A stretch of DNA of 64,000 nt. Source: Rhodococcus sp. ARC_M6 (GTDB lineage Bacteria; Actinomycetota; Actinomycetes; Mycobacteriales; Mycobacteriaceae). Position 1 is the first letter of the stretch; each line of letters opens with the position of its first letter. The position numbers and the translations under genes are program-made. Below the pieces are notes generated by a model, which saw nothing but the letters and a program-made list of their open reading frames with translations, was not told the DNA's origin and did not search any database. Location of the stretch: assembly GCF_022810305.1 (NCBI RefSeq), contig NZ_JALGQH010000005.1, positions 124,001-188,000 on the forward strand, in the 5' to 3' direction. Shown here in pieces: positions 43,979-58,140 of this stretch.

Positions 43979-44518
43979 GTGAACAGCAACGAGACGAACT
44001 ACAGCCCGCACGGATTCCTTCGGCCTGCACCGCGCAGCGAACCAGCCGCCGATTCCGTCACGATCAGGCGTCCGTCGGTACGAACCGAACGGTTACTGGG
44101 CAGCCCACGCAAGACGCCGCACAACGGCACTTCCGGCACTTCCAGCACTTCACCGTCTCGACCCGCACGTGCCGACGCAATCACTGCGGATCCCGTTGCA
44201 CCCGGCGCCGACATCTTCTGGAACACGTCGCTGCGCCTCGTACTCGAAGTGCTCGATCAACGACGAAACCCCGGGCACCTCAAAGCACTACTATCTCCCA
44301 CCGTCCTGGAACTCGTACGGCGCCTCGCCATTTCAGATAATCCGACCCGCGACCTCGGCGTTGCCCGAACCCACCGGACACACGTGCACGCAGCATCACC
44401 GAGCGCAGCAGAAGTATGCGCCACCTATCAACGCGGCAACCGAACCTTTGCCATCGCAGCCAGAATCGAGAACACAAACGCAGAAGGCTGGATAGTCACC
44501 GCGCTACACGTGGTGTGA
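43979..44518 (+). CDS. Rv3235-family protein (DUF6459)
   Basis: A 179-residue protein with a disordered, Pro/Ser/Arg-rich first half and a conserved C-terminal domain (residues about 85-179: FWNTSLRLVLEVLDQRRNPGHL, then VHAASPSAAEVCATYQRG and WIVTALHVV). It starts at GTG 43979 after a GGGGGG run. It lies upstream of and convergent with secA, the place of Rv3235 in mycobacteria. Its last codons form one arm of a perfect hairpin. Function unknown. Confidence 0.75.
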   Translation: MNSNETNYSPHGFLRPAPRSEPAADSVTIRRPSVRTERLLGSPRKTPHNGTSGTSSTSPSRPARADAITADPVAPGADIFWNTSLRLVLEVLDQRRNPGHLKALLSPTVLELVRRLAISDNPTRDLGVARTHRTHVHAASPSAAEVCATYQRGNRTFAIAARIENTNAEGWIVTALHVV

Positions 44519-44533
44519 CTATCCAGCCTTCTG
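44481..44533 (+). terminator. Hairpin overlapping the Rv3235-family stop codon
   Basis: A perfect 19-bp stem: arm 44481-44499 lies in the coding end and arm 44515-44533 spans the TGA stop (44516-44518) and beyond; the loop is 15 nt. No long T-run follows (TGAAAATC), so it may act as a convergent-gene barrier rather than a strong terminator. Confidence 0.75.
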
Positions 44534-44565
44534 AAAATCAGTTTCCAGCAATCAGTCTCCGGAAA

Positions 44566-47406
<2,841 letters not shown>

Positions 47407-47537
47407 AGTCTTGTTCGTCCTCAATCTTCGGCAACAAATGGGCGACACAGTGAAATCCGGCCGAAGTCCGAAAACCCCGGCCGGATTCCATGGTAGGCGC
47501 TAAGGCCGAGTTGCGAGGCAACCCACCTATAGATCGG

Positions 47538-48218
47538 TCATGTCAGGCGTATCAACCCGTAGTCGAACGCATGCCGACGGTAGACGACGGACGGTTTATC
47601 CGACTCCTTGTCGTGGAAGAGGAAGAAGTCGTGTCCGACCAATTCCATTTCGTACAACGCATCGTCGATCAGCATCGGTTCAGCCGGGTGTTCCTTCACT
47701 CGCACTACCTGGCCGGGACCGTCGTAGGCCTCGAGTTCCTGGCCGTTGAGCGAGATATCCGTCTCCATCGTCGGCGCGTTTTCGAGTGCGAGCGGCGCTG
47801 TCGCTTCGGAAACCGAAACCGGGCGCTTGTCGCCGTAGCTGACGCGCTTGCGGCCCTTGGTACGCCTCAGCCGATTCTCGAGTTTTGCGATGACAGCCTC
47901 GAACGCGGCATAGAAGCTGTCGGCGGAGGCTTCTGCTCGCGCTACGGGACCTTTGCCTCGGGCAGTGATCTCGACGCGCTGAGCGGTCTTTGACTGCCGC
48001 GGGTTGCGCTCATGTTGGAGTTCGACGTTGAAACGAAAGATGGAGGGGTCAAAGTGTTCGAGTCGCGCCAGTTTGTCCGAGACATAAACTCGGAAATGAT
48101 CGGGTATCTCGACATTGCGTCCGGTCAGGACGATGTCGGATTTCGGAACGGCGGATCTTTCGGAACGCTCGGTGGTGGCGTCCTCGATGAAAAATGAGGC
48201 TTGCGAAGGGGTCGTCAC
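47538..48218 (-). CDS. hpf: Ribosome hibernation promoting factor, long form
   Basis: A 226-residue long HPF. The N-terminal 100 or so residues form the 30S-binding domain (DIVLTGRNVEIPDHFRVYVSDKL near residue 28), and the C-terminal 60 form the dimerisation domain (MLIDDALYEMELVGHDFFLFHDKESD), which pairs 70S ribosomes into 100S dimers in starvation. It starts at GTG 48218 because GGGAGG lies 5 nt upstream. It sits between comF and secA, as Rv3241c. Confidence 0.95.
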   Translation of the reverse strand: MTTPSQASFFIEDATTERSERSAVPKSDIVLTGRNVEIPDHFRVYVSDKLARLEHFDPSIFRFNVELQHERNPRQSKTAQRVEITARGKGPVARAEASADSFYAAFEAVIAKLENRLRRTKGRKRVSYGDKRPVSVSEATAPLALENAPTMETDISLNGQELEAYDGPGQVVRVKEHPAEPMLIDDALYEMELVGHDFFLFHDKESDKPSVVYRRHAFDYGLIRLT

Positions 48219-48393
48219 TCGTACCTCCCAATTACGGCTCCGCCCAAAGTTGGGCGGCAGCAGGTGTTTCAAGTACCGAGAGGGGATCCGCCCGGCACCA
48301 GGATTGAAGTACCACCTCCCACCTGTATTTTCGGGTGTGCCGCCGACGCTAGTACGTAATTCGCGCGAGTGCCACTCTTCGCCTGAAATTCAT

Positions 48394-49095
48394 TCAAACG
48401 CCGGCAACCACGAGTGCGAGGGTTGTCCGGATTCCGTGTTGCCCGAGCACCCGAATCGACTCTGCCGCAGTCGCTCCCGTCGTCAGAACATCGTCGAGGA
48501 GGACCACGTCGACATCCCGCCCCGCCAGCTCGTCCAAAGCCACAGTGACCGATATCCCTCCGGTCACATTGGTAGCTCGGTCCGCGGCCGACAGCCCTAC
48601 CGAATCCCGGACGCCACGTGACATGACCAACCCAGACCGAACCTCGCCGCAGTCCGTCGGCAAGGCACCGACCGCTGCGCGCGCGATCTTTCGGACCGGA
48701 TCTCCGCCCCGAGAACGCGCGGCCCGAGAGCGCGACGGCGCCGGGATCAAAACCACTGGCCGCTCGGAATCGAAATCAAGCTCGCCCCACCGGTTCAGAC
48801 ATGTCATCGCTGCCGCCACCGCGGCTCCCAGCGGCCCGACGAGATCTCGTCGGCCACGTTCCTTCATCTCGATCACGCTGCGCCGCCTCGGGCCGCTGTA
48901 GGGCCCGAGCGCCCACGCCGGCACCCCGGGATCGACTCTCGGAGTCAGTCGGATCGGATGGTCCCGAAGCTCGCCGGCGCACACGCCGCACCACTGCGCG
49001 CCCGGCCTTCCGCATCCTCCGCATTCTCGTGGCAAGACAAGATCGAGCGCCGCACCGCCCAGTTTTCCCAGATCACGAAACGCGAATTCCCCCAT
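48394..49095 (-). CDS. ComF-family phosphoribosyltransferase-like protein
   Basis: A 233-residue ComF-type protein. The N-terminal zinc region has CGGCGRPGAQWCGVC; the C-terminal phosphoribosyltransferase fold has the PRPP loop VVLLDDVLTTGATAAE near residue 200. In competent bacteria ComF helps DNA uptake; in actinobacteria its role is not known. ATG 49095 (MGEFAFRDLG) is preferred to 49128, which adds a Cys-rich stretch. It is 46 bp after lpqB. Confidence 0.88.
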   Translation of the reverse strand: MGEFAFRDLGKLGGAALDLVLPRECGGCGRPGAQWCGVCAGELRDHPIRLTPRVDPGVPAWALGPYSGPRRRSVIEMKERGRRDLVGPLGAAVAAAMTCLNRWGELDFDSERPVVLIPAPSRSRAARSRGGDPVRKIARAAVGALPTDCGEVRSGLVMSRGVRDSVGLSAADRATNVTGGISVTVALDELAGRDVDVVLLDDVLTTGATAAESIRVLGQHGIRTTLALVVAGV

Positions 49096-49141
49096 GAACG
49101 GGAAGTCTGAGGCACAGCACCGACACATGCCCGCCGACCAT

Positions 49142-50935
49142 TCAGCCGGGCAGTACCGGAATTGCTTTCTGCCCCGTCAGACCCGGCACTTCACGCCACA
49201 ACCTGTCGCCGGCCGGATCGTTGTTGTTCAACTGGAACACTGCCCGCGCGTCGGCAACGTACTCGGTGGTCGGTGAAGCATCCACGGAAACCACTGGCGC
49301 TGTGAGATTTCCTCGGGGCAACGAGTCCATTCGGGAACCGTCGATCGCGACCTGTACAACGGGAACGTCAGAATTGTTGCGCGCAATCACAACGGTATCG
49401 CTGTTGCTCCAGTCCAATGCGAGCGCAGAACTGCCCAGACCCGGAGCCACTGCCCGCGGACTGGTGAGTGCAAACACACCACTCGGCATCCGCACCACGA
49501 TCGCCAGATACACCTTGCCGTCGATGATCATCGCCGCCCGCACTCCGTCTCGCGAAAGCCTGAGTTCGGTGATGTTCGAACCCAACGGAATCAATGCGCC
49601 CACATCCACATTCGTCACCGATGCGCGGCCGGTAGTGGGCTCGCGAACCACTCGCACGACGGTATTGCCGTTGACTGCCGCCCAGATCGCATTGTTGTCC
49701 AGTTCCCACGTCGGCCGCGTAATGGCCGGCGCTTCGAGCACCTGCACCCCGCCGTCGGCATAGGGCCCGAGCACCAGCGAGAACCGCGTCGAGGGATCGG
49801 GTTTTGCGGTATCTGCGACTGCGGCGACGGTCTTGCCATCCCGGGACAAGGACGCCGACACCAGATTGCCGGCGTTCCCGGCGAACCCGGGTATCGGGAT
49901 CACAGCCTGCTCGGTGACACTGACCAGGGACCCACCGAGTAGAGCGTGCAGGCCGACCGTGGCGCCGGCGGTGGCGAGTGGGTTCGTGGACGCCACATCG
50001 GCGGTGGTCCATCCGTCCGGATGCGCCGCGTCGAGCGGTTGCCCGTCGACCAGCAGAACATACGGACCGGAGATGTCGGCACCGGCCAACGTCCAGATGA
50101 TCTGCGCCGCAAACAATCCGCGAGTAGCGGCATCCATCGAGCGATCGGCCGGATCCGCCGGATCGATCCGGAAGTCGATCCGGACTCCGCCGAGACCGAC
50201 ACCGACCTGACCGGTTCTGCCGTCAGCCTTCGTTATCGGTCCGATCACGGACACTCCGGCACCGAGTTCGTTGCGGACTGCGGCGGCGAGCGCCAACTTG
50301 GGTCCGTTGATCAACAAGCCCACCAACTGCGACGCCATCTGATCCTGCGGCCCCGAAACCCACCGCAGATCCGGAACCATGGTCTGCCCGCTCGGATCGG
50401 GGAAGTACAACGACTTTCGTTGATACGCACCGAGGAACGCCGGTTTCTCCATGATCACGCCGGACGGGAGATCGCTGATCCGCCACTGGCCGTCGACCAG
50501 CGTCAGGGTCATCTTGGATTCGTAGCTGCCCTCTTCCGAAACGTACACACCACCGGGGTCGAGGCGTCCGACCTTGTTCCCCCGAATCGTGTAGACGGCT
50601 TCCTTGTCGGTTCGCGATTCGGAAAGCGTGTCCACTCTGTCGACGATGGTCGCGCTGGCCGCGTCATCCCATTTTGCCGACATCGCAGGAGCCAGGTACT
50701 GCCGCGCCGCAAGGTGTCGATTCGATGGATCGGTACTGGCTTTCGCGAAGTCCCGCAACAACAAATCTGGCTCGCGGCCCTCGGCCGGCGGAGCGATCGA
50801 CGTTCCCGGCGCCACTGTGGCAAGGGTCCCGATTGCCTGGGGAGACGACGAGTCGGGCAGGCTCGCGCACGCCCCTGTCAACAGAACCGTGCACAGCATC
50901 ACTGCGAGCACACCGCGGTGAAGGTGATTTTTCAT
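49142..50935 (-). CDS. lpqB: Lipoprotein LpqB
   Basis: A 597-residue lipoprotein with a signal ending in lipobox L-T-G-A-C near residue 23. A GerMN-type domain follows in the first 300 residues ([27 protein letters not shown]), and a beta-propeller-like half comes after. In actinobacteria LpqB interacts with MtrB and modulates MtrAB. The ATG overlaps the mtrB stop by 4 bp (ATGA), showing coupling. Confidence 0.95.
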   Translation of the reverse strand: MKNHLHRGVLAVMLCTVLLTGACASLPDSSSPQAIGTLATVAPGTSIAPPAEGREPDLLLRDFAKASTDPSNRHLAARQYLAPAMSAKWDDAASATIVDRVDTLSESRTDKEAVYTIRGNKVGRLDPGGVYVSEEGSYESKMTLTLVDGQWRISDLPSGVIMEKPAFLGAYQRKSLYFPDPSGQTMVPDLRWVSGPQDQMASQLVGLLINGPKLALAAAVRNELGAGVSVIGPITKADGRTGQVGVGLGGVRIDFRIDPADPADRSMDAATRGLFAAQIIWTLAGADISGPYVLLVDGQPLDAAHPDGWTTADVASTNPLATAGATVGLHALLGGSLVSVTEQAVIPIPGFAGNAGNLVSASLSRDGKTVAAVADTAKPDPSTRFSLVLGPYADGGVQVLEAPAITRPTWELDNNAIWAAVNGNTVVRVVREPTTGRASVTNVDVGALIPLGSNITELRLSRDGVRAAMIIDGKVYLAIVVRMPSGVFALTSPRAVAPGLGSSALALDWSNSDTVVIARNNSDVPVVQVAIDGSRMDSLPRGNLTAPVVSVDASPTTEYVADARAVFQLNNNDPAGDRLWREVPGLTGQKAIPVLPG

Positions 50936-52677
50936 GAACGCTCACCGCCTTGCGAACCACTTCGAGATTCCTGGTCGTGAGGAGTGGGAACGGACGAGGT
51001 GACGTCTCCGACCTCTTCCGCGACGACCTCTTCTGCGACCATGTCCGCTGCGGACGGCGACCGCACGAACTTGGTTGTGGTCGGCTTCAAGGGAAGTGGA
51101 CTGGACACCAGTTTCTTTCCCCGCACCCGAGGCAACGTCAGACGGAAACACGCTCCGACGCCAGGCTCGCCCCATGCCTCCAGCTTGCCCTCGTGCAGAT
51201 TCGCGTCCTCGACGCTGATTGCCAAGCCGAGTCCGGTACCGCCACTGCGGCGTACCCGAGACGGATCGGATCGCCAGAAACGGTTGAACACAAGCTTCTC
51301 TTCACCCGGACGCAATCCGACGCCGCTGTCGCGAACGATGAAGGCCACAGCATTGTCGTCAGAACGCAAGCGGAGCAGGATGGGTTTCCCTTCACCGTGA
51401 TCGATAGCGTTGGCCAGTAGATTCCGCAGCACGCGTTCCACGCGTCGCGGATCGACGTCGGCGATGACCGGCTCGTCCGGCATATCCACGATCAGCTCGG
51501 TGCCGGACTCACGGGCGAGATGGCGAACCGTGGACACTGCGGCACGCGCACACATTCTGACGTCGAGCTGTTCGGAAGCAAGTTCTGCGACGCCGGCGTC
51601 GTGACGGGAAATCTCGAGCAGGTCGGCCAACAAACCCTCGAACCGATCAAGTTCTGCGACAAGCAGTTCCGATGACCTACGAAGGATCGGATCGAGGCTG
51701 TCGCTGCCGTCGTGGATGAGGTCGGCGGCCATCCGAACCGTCGTCAGCGGAGTGCGCAGTTCGTGACTGACATCCGAAGTGAAGCGTTTCTGCAGATTGC
51801 CGAACTCTTCGAGTTGGGTGATCTGCTTCGAGAGAGACTCCGCCATTTCGTTGAAAGACATTGCGAGACGAGCCATGTCGTCTTCACCGCGAACCGGCAT
51901 CCGCTCTTTGAGTCGGCCGTCGGCAAACCGCACGGCAATCCTCGACGCCGATCGGATGGGCAACACGACTTGTCTGGCGACCAGTAGCGAAATTGCGGCC
52001 AGAAGGACCAGGAGAACTGCGCCACCGATCAACAGGGTGCTGCGCACCAGCGAGAGACTGCGGTCCTCACTTGCGAGTGGAAACACGAGATACAACTCGA
52101 GATTGGAGATCGACGATGCCGTCGGACTGCCGATGATCAACGCCGGACCCGAGTAACCGCCCGGATTCGCGACTGTCGCGAACTGGTATGCGATCTGACC
52201 GTTCTGAACGAACTCACGTAGGTTTGCGGGAATCTGTTCGGCCGGGCCGGCAGAAGTCGGTTGCCGCGGCCCGCCGCCTTCCACGATGAGAACCGGATCG
52301 AACGTCCCCGCAGAACCCGATGCCTGACCGGCCGGTTGATTGCGACTGGTCAAACTCGACGCCGCGCTCTCGAGTTGCGCTTCGAGATTGCCGTCGGCGC
52401 CGGCCACTTGATCTTCGACGATCCCCCGCGCGCGATCCATCTCCTCTGTCGCCGCAGTGATCTTCGCTTCGAGAAGCCTGTCGGTGATCTGGCTGGTGAG
52501 AACGACACCCAAGATGACGATGACGATCAACGACAACGACAACGTCGAGACGACCACTCGCAACTGAAGCGAACGTCGCCACGTGTGAGCGAGGGTGTTA
52601 CTCAGAGAGTGGCACCACCGCAGAAATGGCGTCAGCCACCGATTGAGGCGGCGACGCCATCGAGAGACACCGCTCAC
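50932..52677 (-). CDS. mtrB: Sensor histidine kinase MtrB
   Basis: A 581-residue membrane kinase. It has an N-terminal membrane segment ([20 protein letters not shown] near residues 43-62), an extracytoplasmic sensor region, a second segment near 215-235 followed by HAMP, then the H box [19 protein letters not shown], and N, G1 and G2 boxes ([28 protein letters not shown]). It phosphorylates MtrA and governs cell division and wall homeostasis. It starts at GTG 52677, overlapping mtrA by 4 bp. Confidence 0.96.
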   Translation of the reverse strand: MSGVSRWRRRLNRWLTPFLRWCHSLSNTLAHTWRRSLQLRVVVSTLSLSLIVIVILGVVLTSQITDRLLEAKITAATEEMDRARGIVEDQVAGADGNLEAQLESAASSLTSRNQPAGQASGSAGTFDPVLIVEGGGPRQPTSAGPAEQIPANLREFVQNGQIAYQFATVANPGGYSGPALIIGSPTASSISNLELYLVFPLASEDRSLSLVRSTLLIGGAVLLVLLAAISLLVARQVVLPIRSASRIAVRFADGRLKERMPVRGEDDMARLAMSFNEMAESLSKQITQLEEFGNLQKRFTSDVSHELRTPLTTVRMAADLIHDGSDSLDPILRRSSELLVAELDRFEGLLADLLEISRHDAGVAELASEQLDVRMCARAAVSTVRHLARESGTELIVDMPDEPVIADVDPRRVERVLRNLLANAIDHGEGKPILLRLRSDDNAVAFIVRDSGVGLRPGEEKLVFNRFWRSDPSRVRRSGGTGLGLAISVEDANLHEGKLEAWGEPGVGACFRLTLPRVRGKKLVSSPLPLKPTTTKFVRSPSAADMVAEEVVAEEVGDVTSSVPTPHDQESRSGSQGGERS

Positions 52678-53351
52678 GGCGGTCCGGCCTTGTAGCCGAC
52701 ACCCCTCACCGTCAGAACCACTTCGGGATTCTCGGGATCAGTTTCGACCTTGGCACGCAGACGCTGAACGTGGACGTTCACCAGTCGAGTGTCGGCAGCG
52801 TGGCGGTAGCCCCACACCTGTTCCAGGAGAACCTCGCGGGTGAAGACCTGACGCGGTTTCCGGGCGAGCGCGACCAGCAGGTCGAATTCGAGTGGGGTGA
52901 GCGAAATCTGCTCACCGCCGCGGCTGACTTTGTGTGCCGGTACGTCGATGACGACGTCGGCGATGCTGAGCAGTTCGGCAGGCTCGTCCTCGGTGCGTCG
53001 CAGTCTCGCTCGAACGCGGGCGACCAGTTCCTTGGGCTTGAACGGCTTCATGATGTAGTCGTCGGCACCGGACTCGAGGCCCAGCACGACGTCGACGGTG
53101 TCCGTCTTGGCGGTGAGCATCACGATCGGAACGCCTGAATCCGCACGCAGGACCCGGCATACATCGATACCGTTCATGCCCGGAAGCATGAGGTCGAGCA
53201 GAACGAGGTCGGGGCGAGTCTCACGCACTGCCGCGAGCGCCAGGGTTCCATCGCCTACAACGTAGGGATCGAATCCCTCACCACGCAGCACAATCGTGAG
53301 CATCTCGGCGAGTGCCGTGTCGTCGTCGACAACCAGAATCCTTGGTTTCAT
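52674..53351 (-). CDS. mtrA: Response regulator MtrA
   Basis: A 225-residue OmpR/PhoB-type regulator. Residues 9-11 are the acidic DDD, the phospho-acceptor is Asp53 in [11 protein letters not shown], and Lys near 102 ([12 protein letters not shown]) is conserved. The C-terminal winged helix contains [26 protein letters not shown]. It is essential in mycobacteria. ATG 53351; 116 bp separate it from tmk. Confidence 0.97.
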   Translation of the reverse strand: MKPRILVVDDDTALAEMLTIVLRGEGFDPYVVGDGTLALAAVRETRPDLVLLDLMLPGMNGIDVCRVLRADSGVPIVMLTAKTDTVDVVLGLESGADDYIMKPFKPKELVARVRARLRRTEDEPAELLSIADVVIDVPAHKVSRGGEQISLTPLEFDLLVALARKPRQVFTREVLLEQVWGYRHAADTRLVNVHVQRLRAKVETDPENPEVVLTVRGVGYKAGPP

Positions 53352-53467
53352 GTCCCTATCGTTGCATCTTCGAGTGGTGAATCTGTCTGTTACGTGACTG
53401 TGCGGCGTGCCGCGCGTTTCCCTCTACTGTGCCGGAAACTTCCGATTCACGCTCTGATCGCGATTCC

Positions 53468-54109
53468 TCACGTGAAATCGGCCAGTTTTCGAGCGAGATC
53501 GGCGGGGTCCGTGTCGGGGCCGATAACCCACCACGGCGATATCCATTCGGTTGCGGCGAGCTGTGAGTAGAGCGCGCCCGTTCGGATTTGCAACTCCCCG
53601 TCACGCTCGTAGGCATCGCGCTCGCGGGTCGCATCCTCGGCCTCACGGCCGCGGGCCCTCTCCTCCGCAAGCGCGACCGGAACGTCGAGGTACAACTGAA
53701 GGTCAGGCGTCGGCAGTTCCAGCCGGCTCAGTTCCAATTCACGTACCCACTCGACCATTTCACCGTCGATGCCCTGGTGCAGTCGAGCCGCGTTGTAGGC
53801 CGCGTTGGACGCCACGTAGCGGTCGAGCAGGACAATATCGTTGACGCTCAGCAATTCCGAGATCTGCGATGAAGCACCGGCCCGGTCCAGAGCGAACAGC
53901 ACTGCCATCGCATTCACCGAAGCAGCGAGGTCACCGTGGGCACCTTTGAGTGCCTCGGCAGCAAGATCCGCATGGATCGATTGCCCGTAGCGGGGAAAAT
54001 CGAGGGTGGCTATCGAAGTGCCGGTCCGCCTGAGTTCGTCGACGACCTTGCCGATCAACGTCCGCTTGCCGGCTCCGTCGAGCCCTTCCAACGCCACAAG
54101 AATTCCCAC
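53468..54109 (-). CDS. tmk: Thymidylate kinase
   Basis: A 213-residue dTMP kinase with the P-loop in EGLDGAGKRT near residues 8-17 (Arg instead of the usual Ser, as in actinobacterial Tmk), the DR-containing ILLDRYVASNAAYNAARL near residue 93, and a lid region near residue 150. It makes dTDP from dTMP. ATG 54109. It is 76 bp downstream of ahcY. Confidence 0.95.
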   Translation of the reverse strand: MGILVALEGLDGAGKRTLIGKVVDELRRTGTSIATLDFPRYGQSIHADLAAEALKGAHGDLAASVNAMAVLFALDRAGASSQISELLSVNDIVLLDRYVASNAAYNAARLHQGIDGEMVEWVRELELSRLELPTPDLQLYLDVPVALAEERARGREAEDATRERDAYERDGELQIRTGALYSQLAATEWISPWWVIGPDTDPADLARKLADFT

Positions 54110-54185
54110 GACGAAAGCCTATCCCCCGGCCCGCAGACGCGGACCGGGGGACGGTGAGAGAACTACTGCGCTGGAACCAACTAGC

Positions 54186-55664
<1,479 letters not shown>

Positions 55665-55749
55665 CTGCCTCTCCTGGTTGACGTGCATACTCCCCCCAAG
55701 GCTATCCGCTCGAGGCCCCGAGAAGCACACCACCGTGATCCGGCGAACC

Positions 55750-56394
55750 TCACAACCCGTCGCGCGCACCACGGGCGACGCCTGATCGCCCCTGACGTGC
55801 CACGTCGATGAACGGCCCCAGCAACGTACCCAGATCCTCCGCCACGGACGCCCCGGACTCCGGCGGCATCGAAATGTAGCTCAGCCCCAACCGGGCAACT
55901 GCCCTGGCCAGAATGCCTGCATCGGCTGCCGACGCCTGAATCCAGCCCCGCTGGAAGCTCTCCGCGAGTCGCGCCGACGCCCGATCGATGATGACGGCAC
56001 TGTCGGTGGTGATCAACCGGAGCAGATCGGGTTTAGCCTCCCCCGTCAGCAGAGATTGCACCAGAGGATCAGAGCCGCTCGAGGCGAAGAAACTGCCGAA
56101 GCCTGCCATGAGTGCAACAACGCTGTGGCCTTCATTCGCAACCATTGCCTCATCGACGGCGTCGACGAACCCGTCGGCCAATCGCAGGGCGTATGCCTCC
56201 GCCAATCCCTGCCGTGAACCGAACTCGTTGTAGAGCGTTTGCCGACTGACTCCGGCGTGCTTCGCCAGCACCGTCAGAGTGACCTCAGACCAGTCTTTCT
56301 CGGTGAGAAGCTCGCACATCGCGTCGAGCACCGAGTTACGCAGCAGCAGACGCGACGCCTCTTTTTGCGGCAGGCGGACGTGCGTCGAAGTCAT
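55750..56394 (-). CDS. TetR-family regulator of the alkB cluster (AlkU/AlkX-like)
   Basis: A 214-residue TetR protein with the helix-turn-helix near residues 22-68 ([20 protein letters not shown], then [20 protein letters not shown]). It is 33 bp after the second rubredoxin gene on the same strand, as Rv3249c follows the alkB-rub genes in mycobacteria; related regulators in Rhodococcus and Dietzia respond to alkane-derived acids. Its likely targets are the inverted repeats before alkB at 58088-58136. It precedes ahcY. Confidence 0.88.
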   Translation of the reverse strand: MTSTHVRLPQKEASRLLLRNSVLDAMCELLTEKDWSEVTLTVLAKHAGVSRQTLYNEFGSRQGLAEAYALRLADGFVDAVDEAMVANEGHSVVALMAGFGSFFASSGSDPLVQSLLTGEAKPDLLRLITTDSAVIIDRASARLAESFQRGWIQASAADAGILARAVARLGLSYISMPPESGASVAEDLGTLLGPFIDVARQGRSGVARGARDGL

Positions 56395-56427
56395 GACAGC
56401 GACTTTACCGATACGCGTCCTGCCGGT

Positions 56428-56610
56428 TCAGGCGCGCTCGACCTCCACCATGAAAAAGTCTGCCTTTGCCGCCCCGCAATCCGGGCAACTCCAGTCCTCC
56501 GAAATATCGTCCCAGCGAGTACCGGGCGCTATGCCGTCCTCGGGCCAGCCTTCGGCTTCGTCGTACTCGAAACCGCACTGCGCACACTGATAGAGCTTGT
56601 AGTCGTTCAT
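56428..56610 (-). CDS. rubA2: Rubredoxin 2 (AlkG2-type)
   Basis: A 60-residue rubredoxin with Fe(Cys)4 pairs CAQCG near residues 9-13 and CPDCG near residue 42. The second pair is followed by AAKADF, without the extra basic residue of the other rubredoxin. AlkG2-type rubredoxins, in published alkane systems, can feed AlkB. It overlaps the first rubredoxin gene by 4 bp. Confidence 0.95.
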   Translation of the reverse strand: MNDYKLYQCAQCGFEYDEAEGWPEDGIAPGTRWDDISEDWSCPDCGAAKADFFMVEVERA

Positions 56611-56792
56611 GATTCACTTCCTGATTCAATCGACACCGCTTCGAAATCGATCTTCTCCCGCACACCGCAGTCCGGGCAGCACCAGTCGTCGGAAACTTCC
56701 GTCCACGGCGTTCCGGCCGGAAAGCCTTCTCGCGGTGCACCGATCGCTTCGTCGTAGACGTACTCGCAGACGGGGCATCGGTAGGCACTCAT
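56607..56792 (-). CDS. rubA1: Rubredoxin 1 (AlkG1-type)
   Basis: A 61-residue rubredoxin with pairs CPVCE near residues 6-10 and CPDCG near residue 39. After the second pair it reads VREKIDF, one residue longer than the partner rubredoxin and with Arg, a feature of the AlkG1 type that does not support AlkB on its own. It overlaps the alkB stop by 4 bp. Confidence 0.95.
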   Translation of the reverse strand: MSAYRCPVCEYVYDEAIGAPREGFPAGTPWTEVSDDWCCPDCGVREKIDFEAVSIESGSES

Positions 56793-58030
56793 GCCGGTCC
56801 TCCTGATACTGCCCCGTACCGAGCGAGGATTCGCTCACGCTTCGACGGTTGAACATTGACACGCATGATGTCGCCACCGTAATGAGCGATAACCTTGGGG
56901 TCCATCACCTTTCGCCACAGTGGCGGAACGTAGGCCAGGATGATCATGCTGGCATACCCGCTGGGCAGATTAGGTGCACCGTCCATACTTCGTAGCGTCT
57001 GGTAGCGCCGAGTCGGATTCGCGTGATGATCGCTGTGACGCTGCAGGTGATAGAGGAAAATGTTTGTACAGATGTGGTCCGAATTCCAGCTGTGCTGCGG
57101 AGCGGCGCGCTCGTACCGACCACTATCGAGTCGATTGCGCTTGAGTCCGTAATGCTCGAGGTAGTTGACCGTTTCGAGGAGACAGAACCCGAACACTGCC
57201 TGCAACACCAGGAACGGCAGGATCGAAAGTCCGAACACAGCCGTCAGCACTCCGAACAGGACCACGGACATGAGCCACGAATGCAGGACGTCATTGCGAA
57301 TTGTCCACGGATTCTTGCCCAGTCGATCCAATCGAGCCTTCTCCAGTTCCCAGGAGGAGCGCAGGGAACCCCACACGCTTCGCGGCAGGAAAGCCCAGAA
57401 GCTCTCGCCGAATCGAGACGACGCCGGATCCTCCGGTGTCGCTACACGCACGTGATGCCCACGGTTGTGCTCGATGTAGAAGTGCCCGTAGAAGGACTGC
57501 GCCAGAGTGATTTTGGACAGCCAGCGCTCGAGGTCGTCCTTCTTGTGACCCAACTCGTGCGCTGTGTTGATGCCGATGCCGGCGACACAACCGATAGTGA
57601 TGGCCAGGCCGATCTTGGAGATCAGTCCCAGCCCACCATCCAGACCGAGCCAGGACAGATCGGTTGCCGACCACAGGTAGCAGGCAACGACGAGGCTGAC
57701 CAACTGGAACGGAATGTAAAGGTACGTGCAGTACCGGTAGTACTTGTCGTTCTCGAGTTGCTCCATGACCTCGTCCGGCGGATTCTCACCGTCGGGGCCG
57801 AAGAAGACATCCAGAATCGGCAGCAGCACATACACAAGGAGTGGCCCGATCCACCACCATGCGGGCGCAACGGCAGTCCATCCGGCACTGTTGAACAGCG
57901 CGACCATTCCGACGGCGATGAACACCGAAGTTGGCGGAACCAGGCCGAGCAGCCAGAGATACCGCTTTCTGTCGCGCCATTCCTCGGGCGGCGTTGTCGG
58001 CCCGGACTGCGCGCTCACGTGTGTCGACAC
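56789..58030 (-). CDS. alkB: Alkane 1-monooxygenase AlkB
   Basis: A 413-residue membrane non-haem di-iron hydroxylase. The histidine boxes are HELGHK, EHNRGHH and LQRHSDHH, with the NYLEHYGL motif. Six hydrophobic segments span the membrane. It oxidises medium-chain n-alkanes at the terminal carbon with rubredoxin electrons. GTG 58030 is chosen because GGAGG lies 6 nt upstream. alkB-rubA1-rubA2-TetR is a translation-coupled operon; no rubredoxin reductase gene follows. Confidence 0.95.
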   Translation of the reverse strand: MSTHVSAQSGPTTPPEEWRDRKRYLWLLGLVPPTSVFIAVGMVALFNSAGWTAVAPAWWWIGPLLVYVLLPILDVFFGPDGENPPDEVMEQLENDKYYRYCTYLYIPFQLVSLVVACYLWSATDLSWLGLDGGLGLISKIGLAITIGCVAGIGINTAHELGHKKDDLERWLSKITLAQSFYGHFYIEHNRGHHVRVATPEDPASSRFGESFWAFLPRSVWGSLRSSWELEKARLDRLGKNPWTIRNDVLHSWLMSVVLFGVLTAVFGLSILPFLVLQAVFGFCLLETVNYLEHYGLKRNRLDSGRYERAAPQHSWNSDHICTNIFLYHLQRHSDHHANPTRRYQTLRSMDGAPNLPSGYASMIILAYVPPLWRKVMDPKVIAHYGGDIMRVNVQPSKRERILARYGAVSGGPA

Positions 58031-58087
58031 GGTGTGCCTCCTCCATTCGAATCGACCCACCATTGTGAGTCAGTTCACCATGAAGTC

Positions 58088-58136
58088 GACAATACAATGT
58101 ATTTTGTCCAACGCATAGACAAATGAAGGATTTTGT
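58088..58136. promoter_or_regulatory. Inverted repeats upstream of alkB
   Basis: A 21-bp element GACAA...TTGTC (58088-58108) containing ATACA-A-TGTAT, and a second ACAAA-N8-TTTGT (58119-58136), fill the 110-bp gap before alkB. These A/T-rich repeats contrast with the GC-rich surroundings and are the best candidate TetR operators. Confidence 0.65.
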
Positions 58137-58140
58137 AAAA

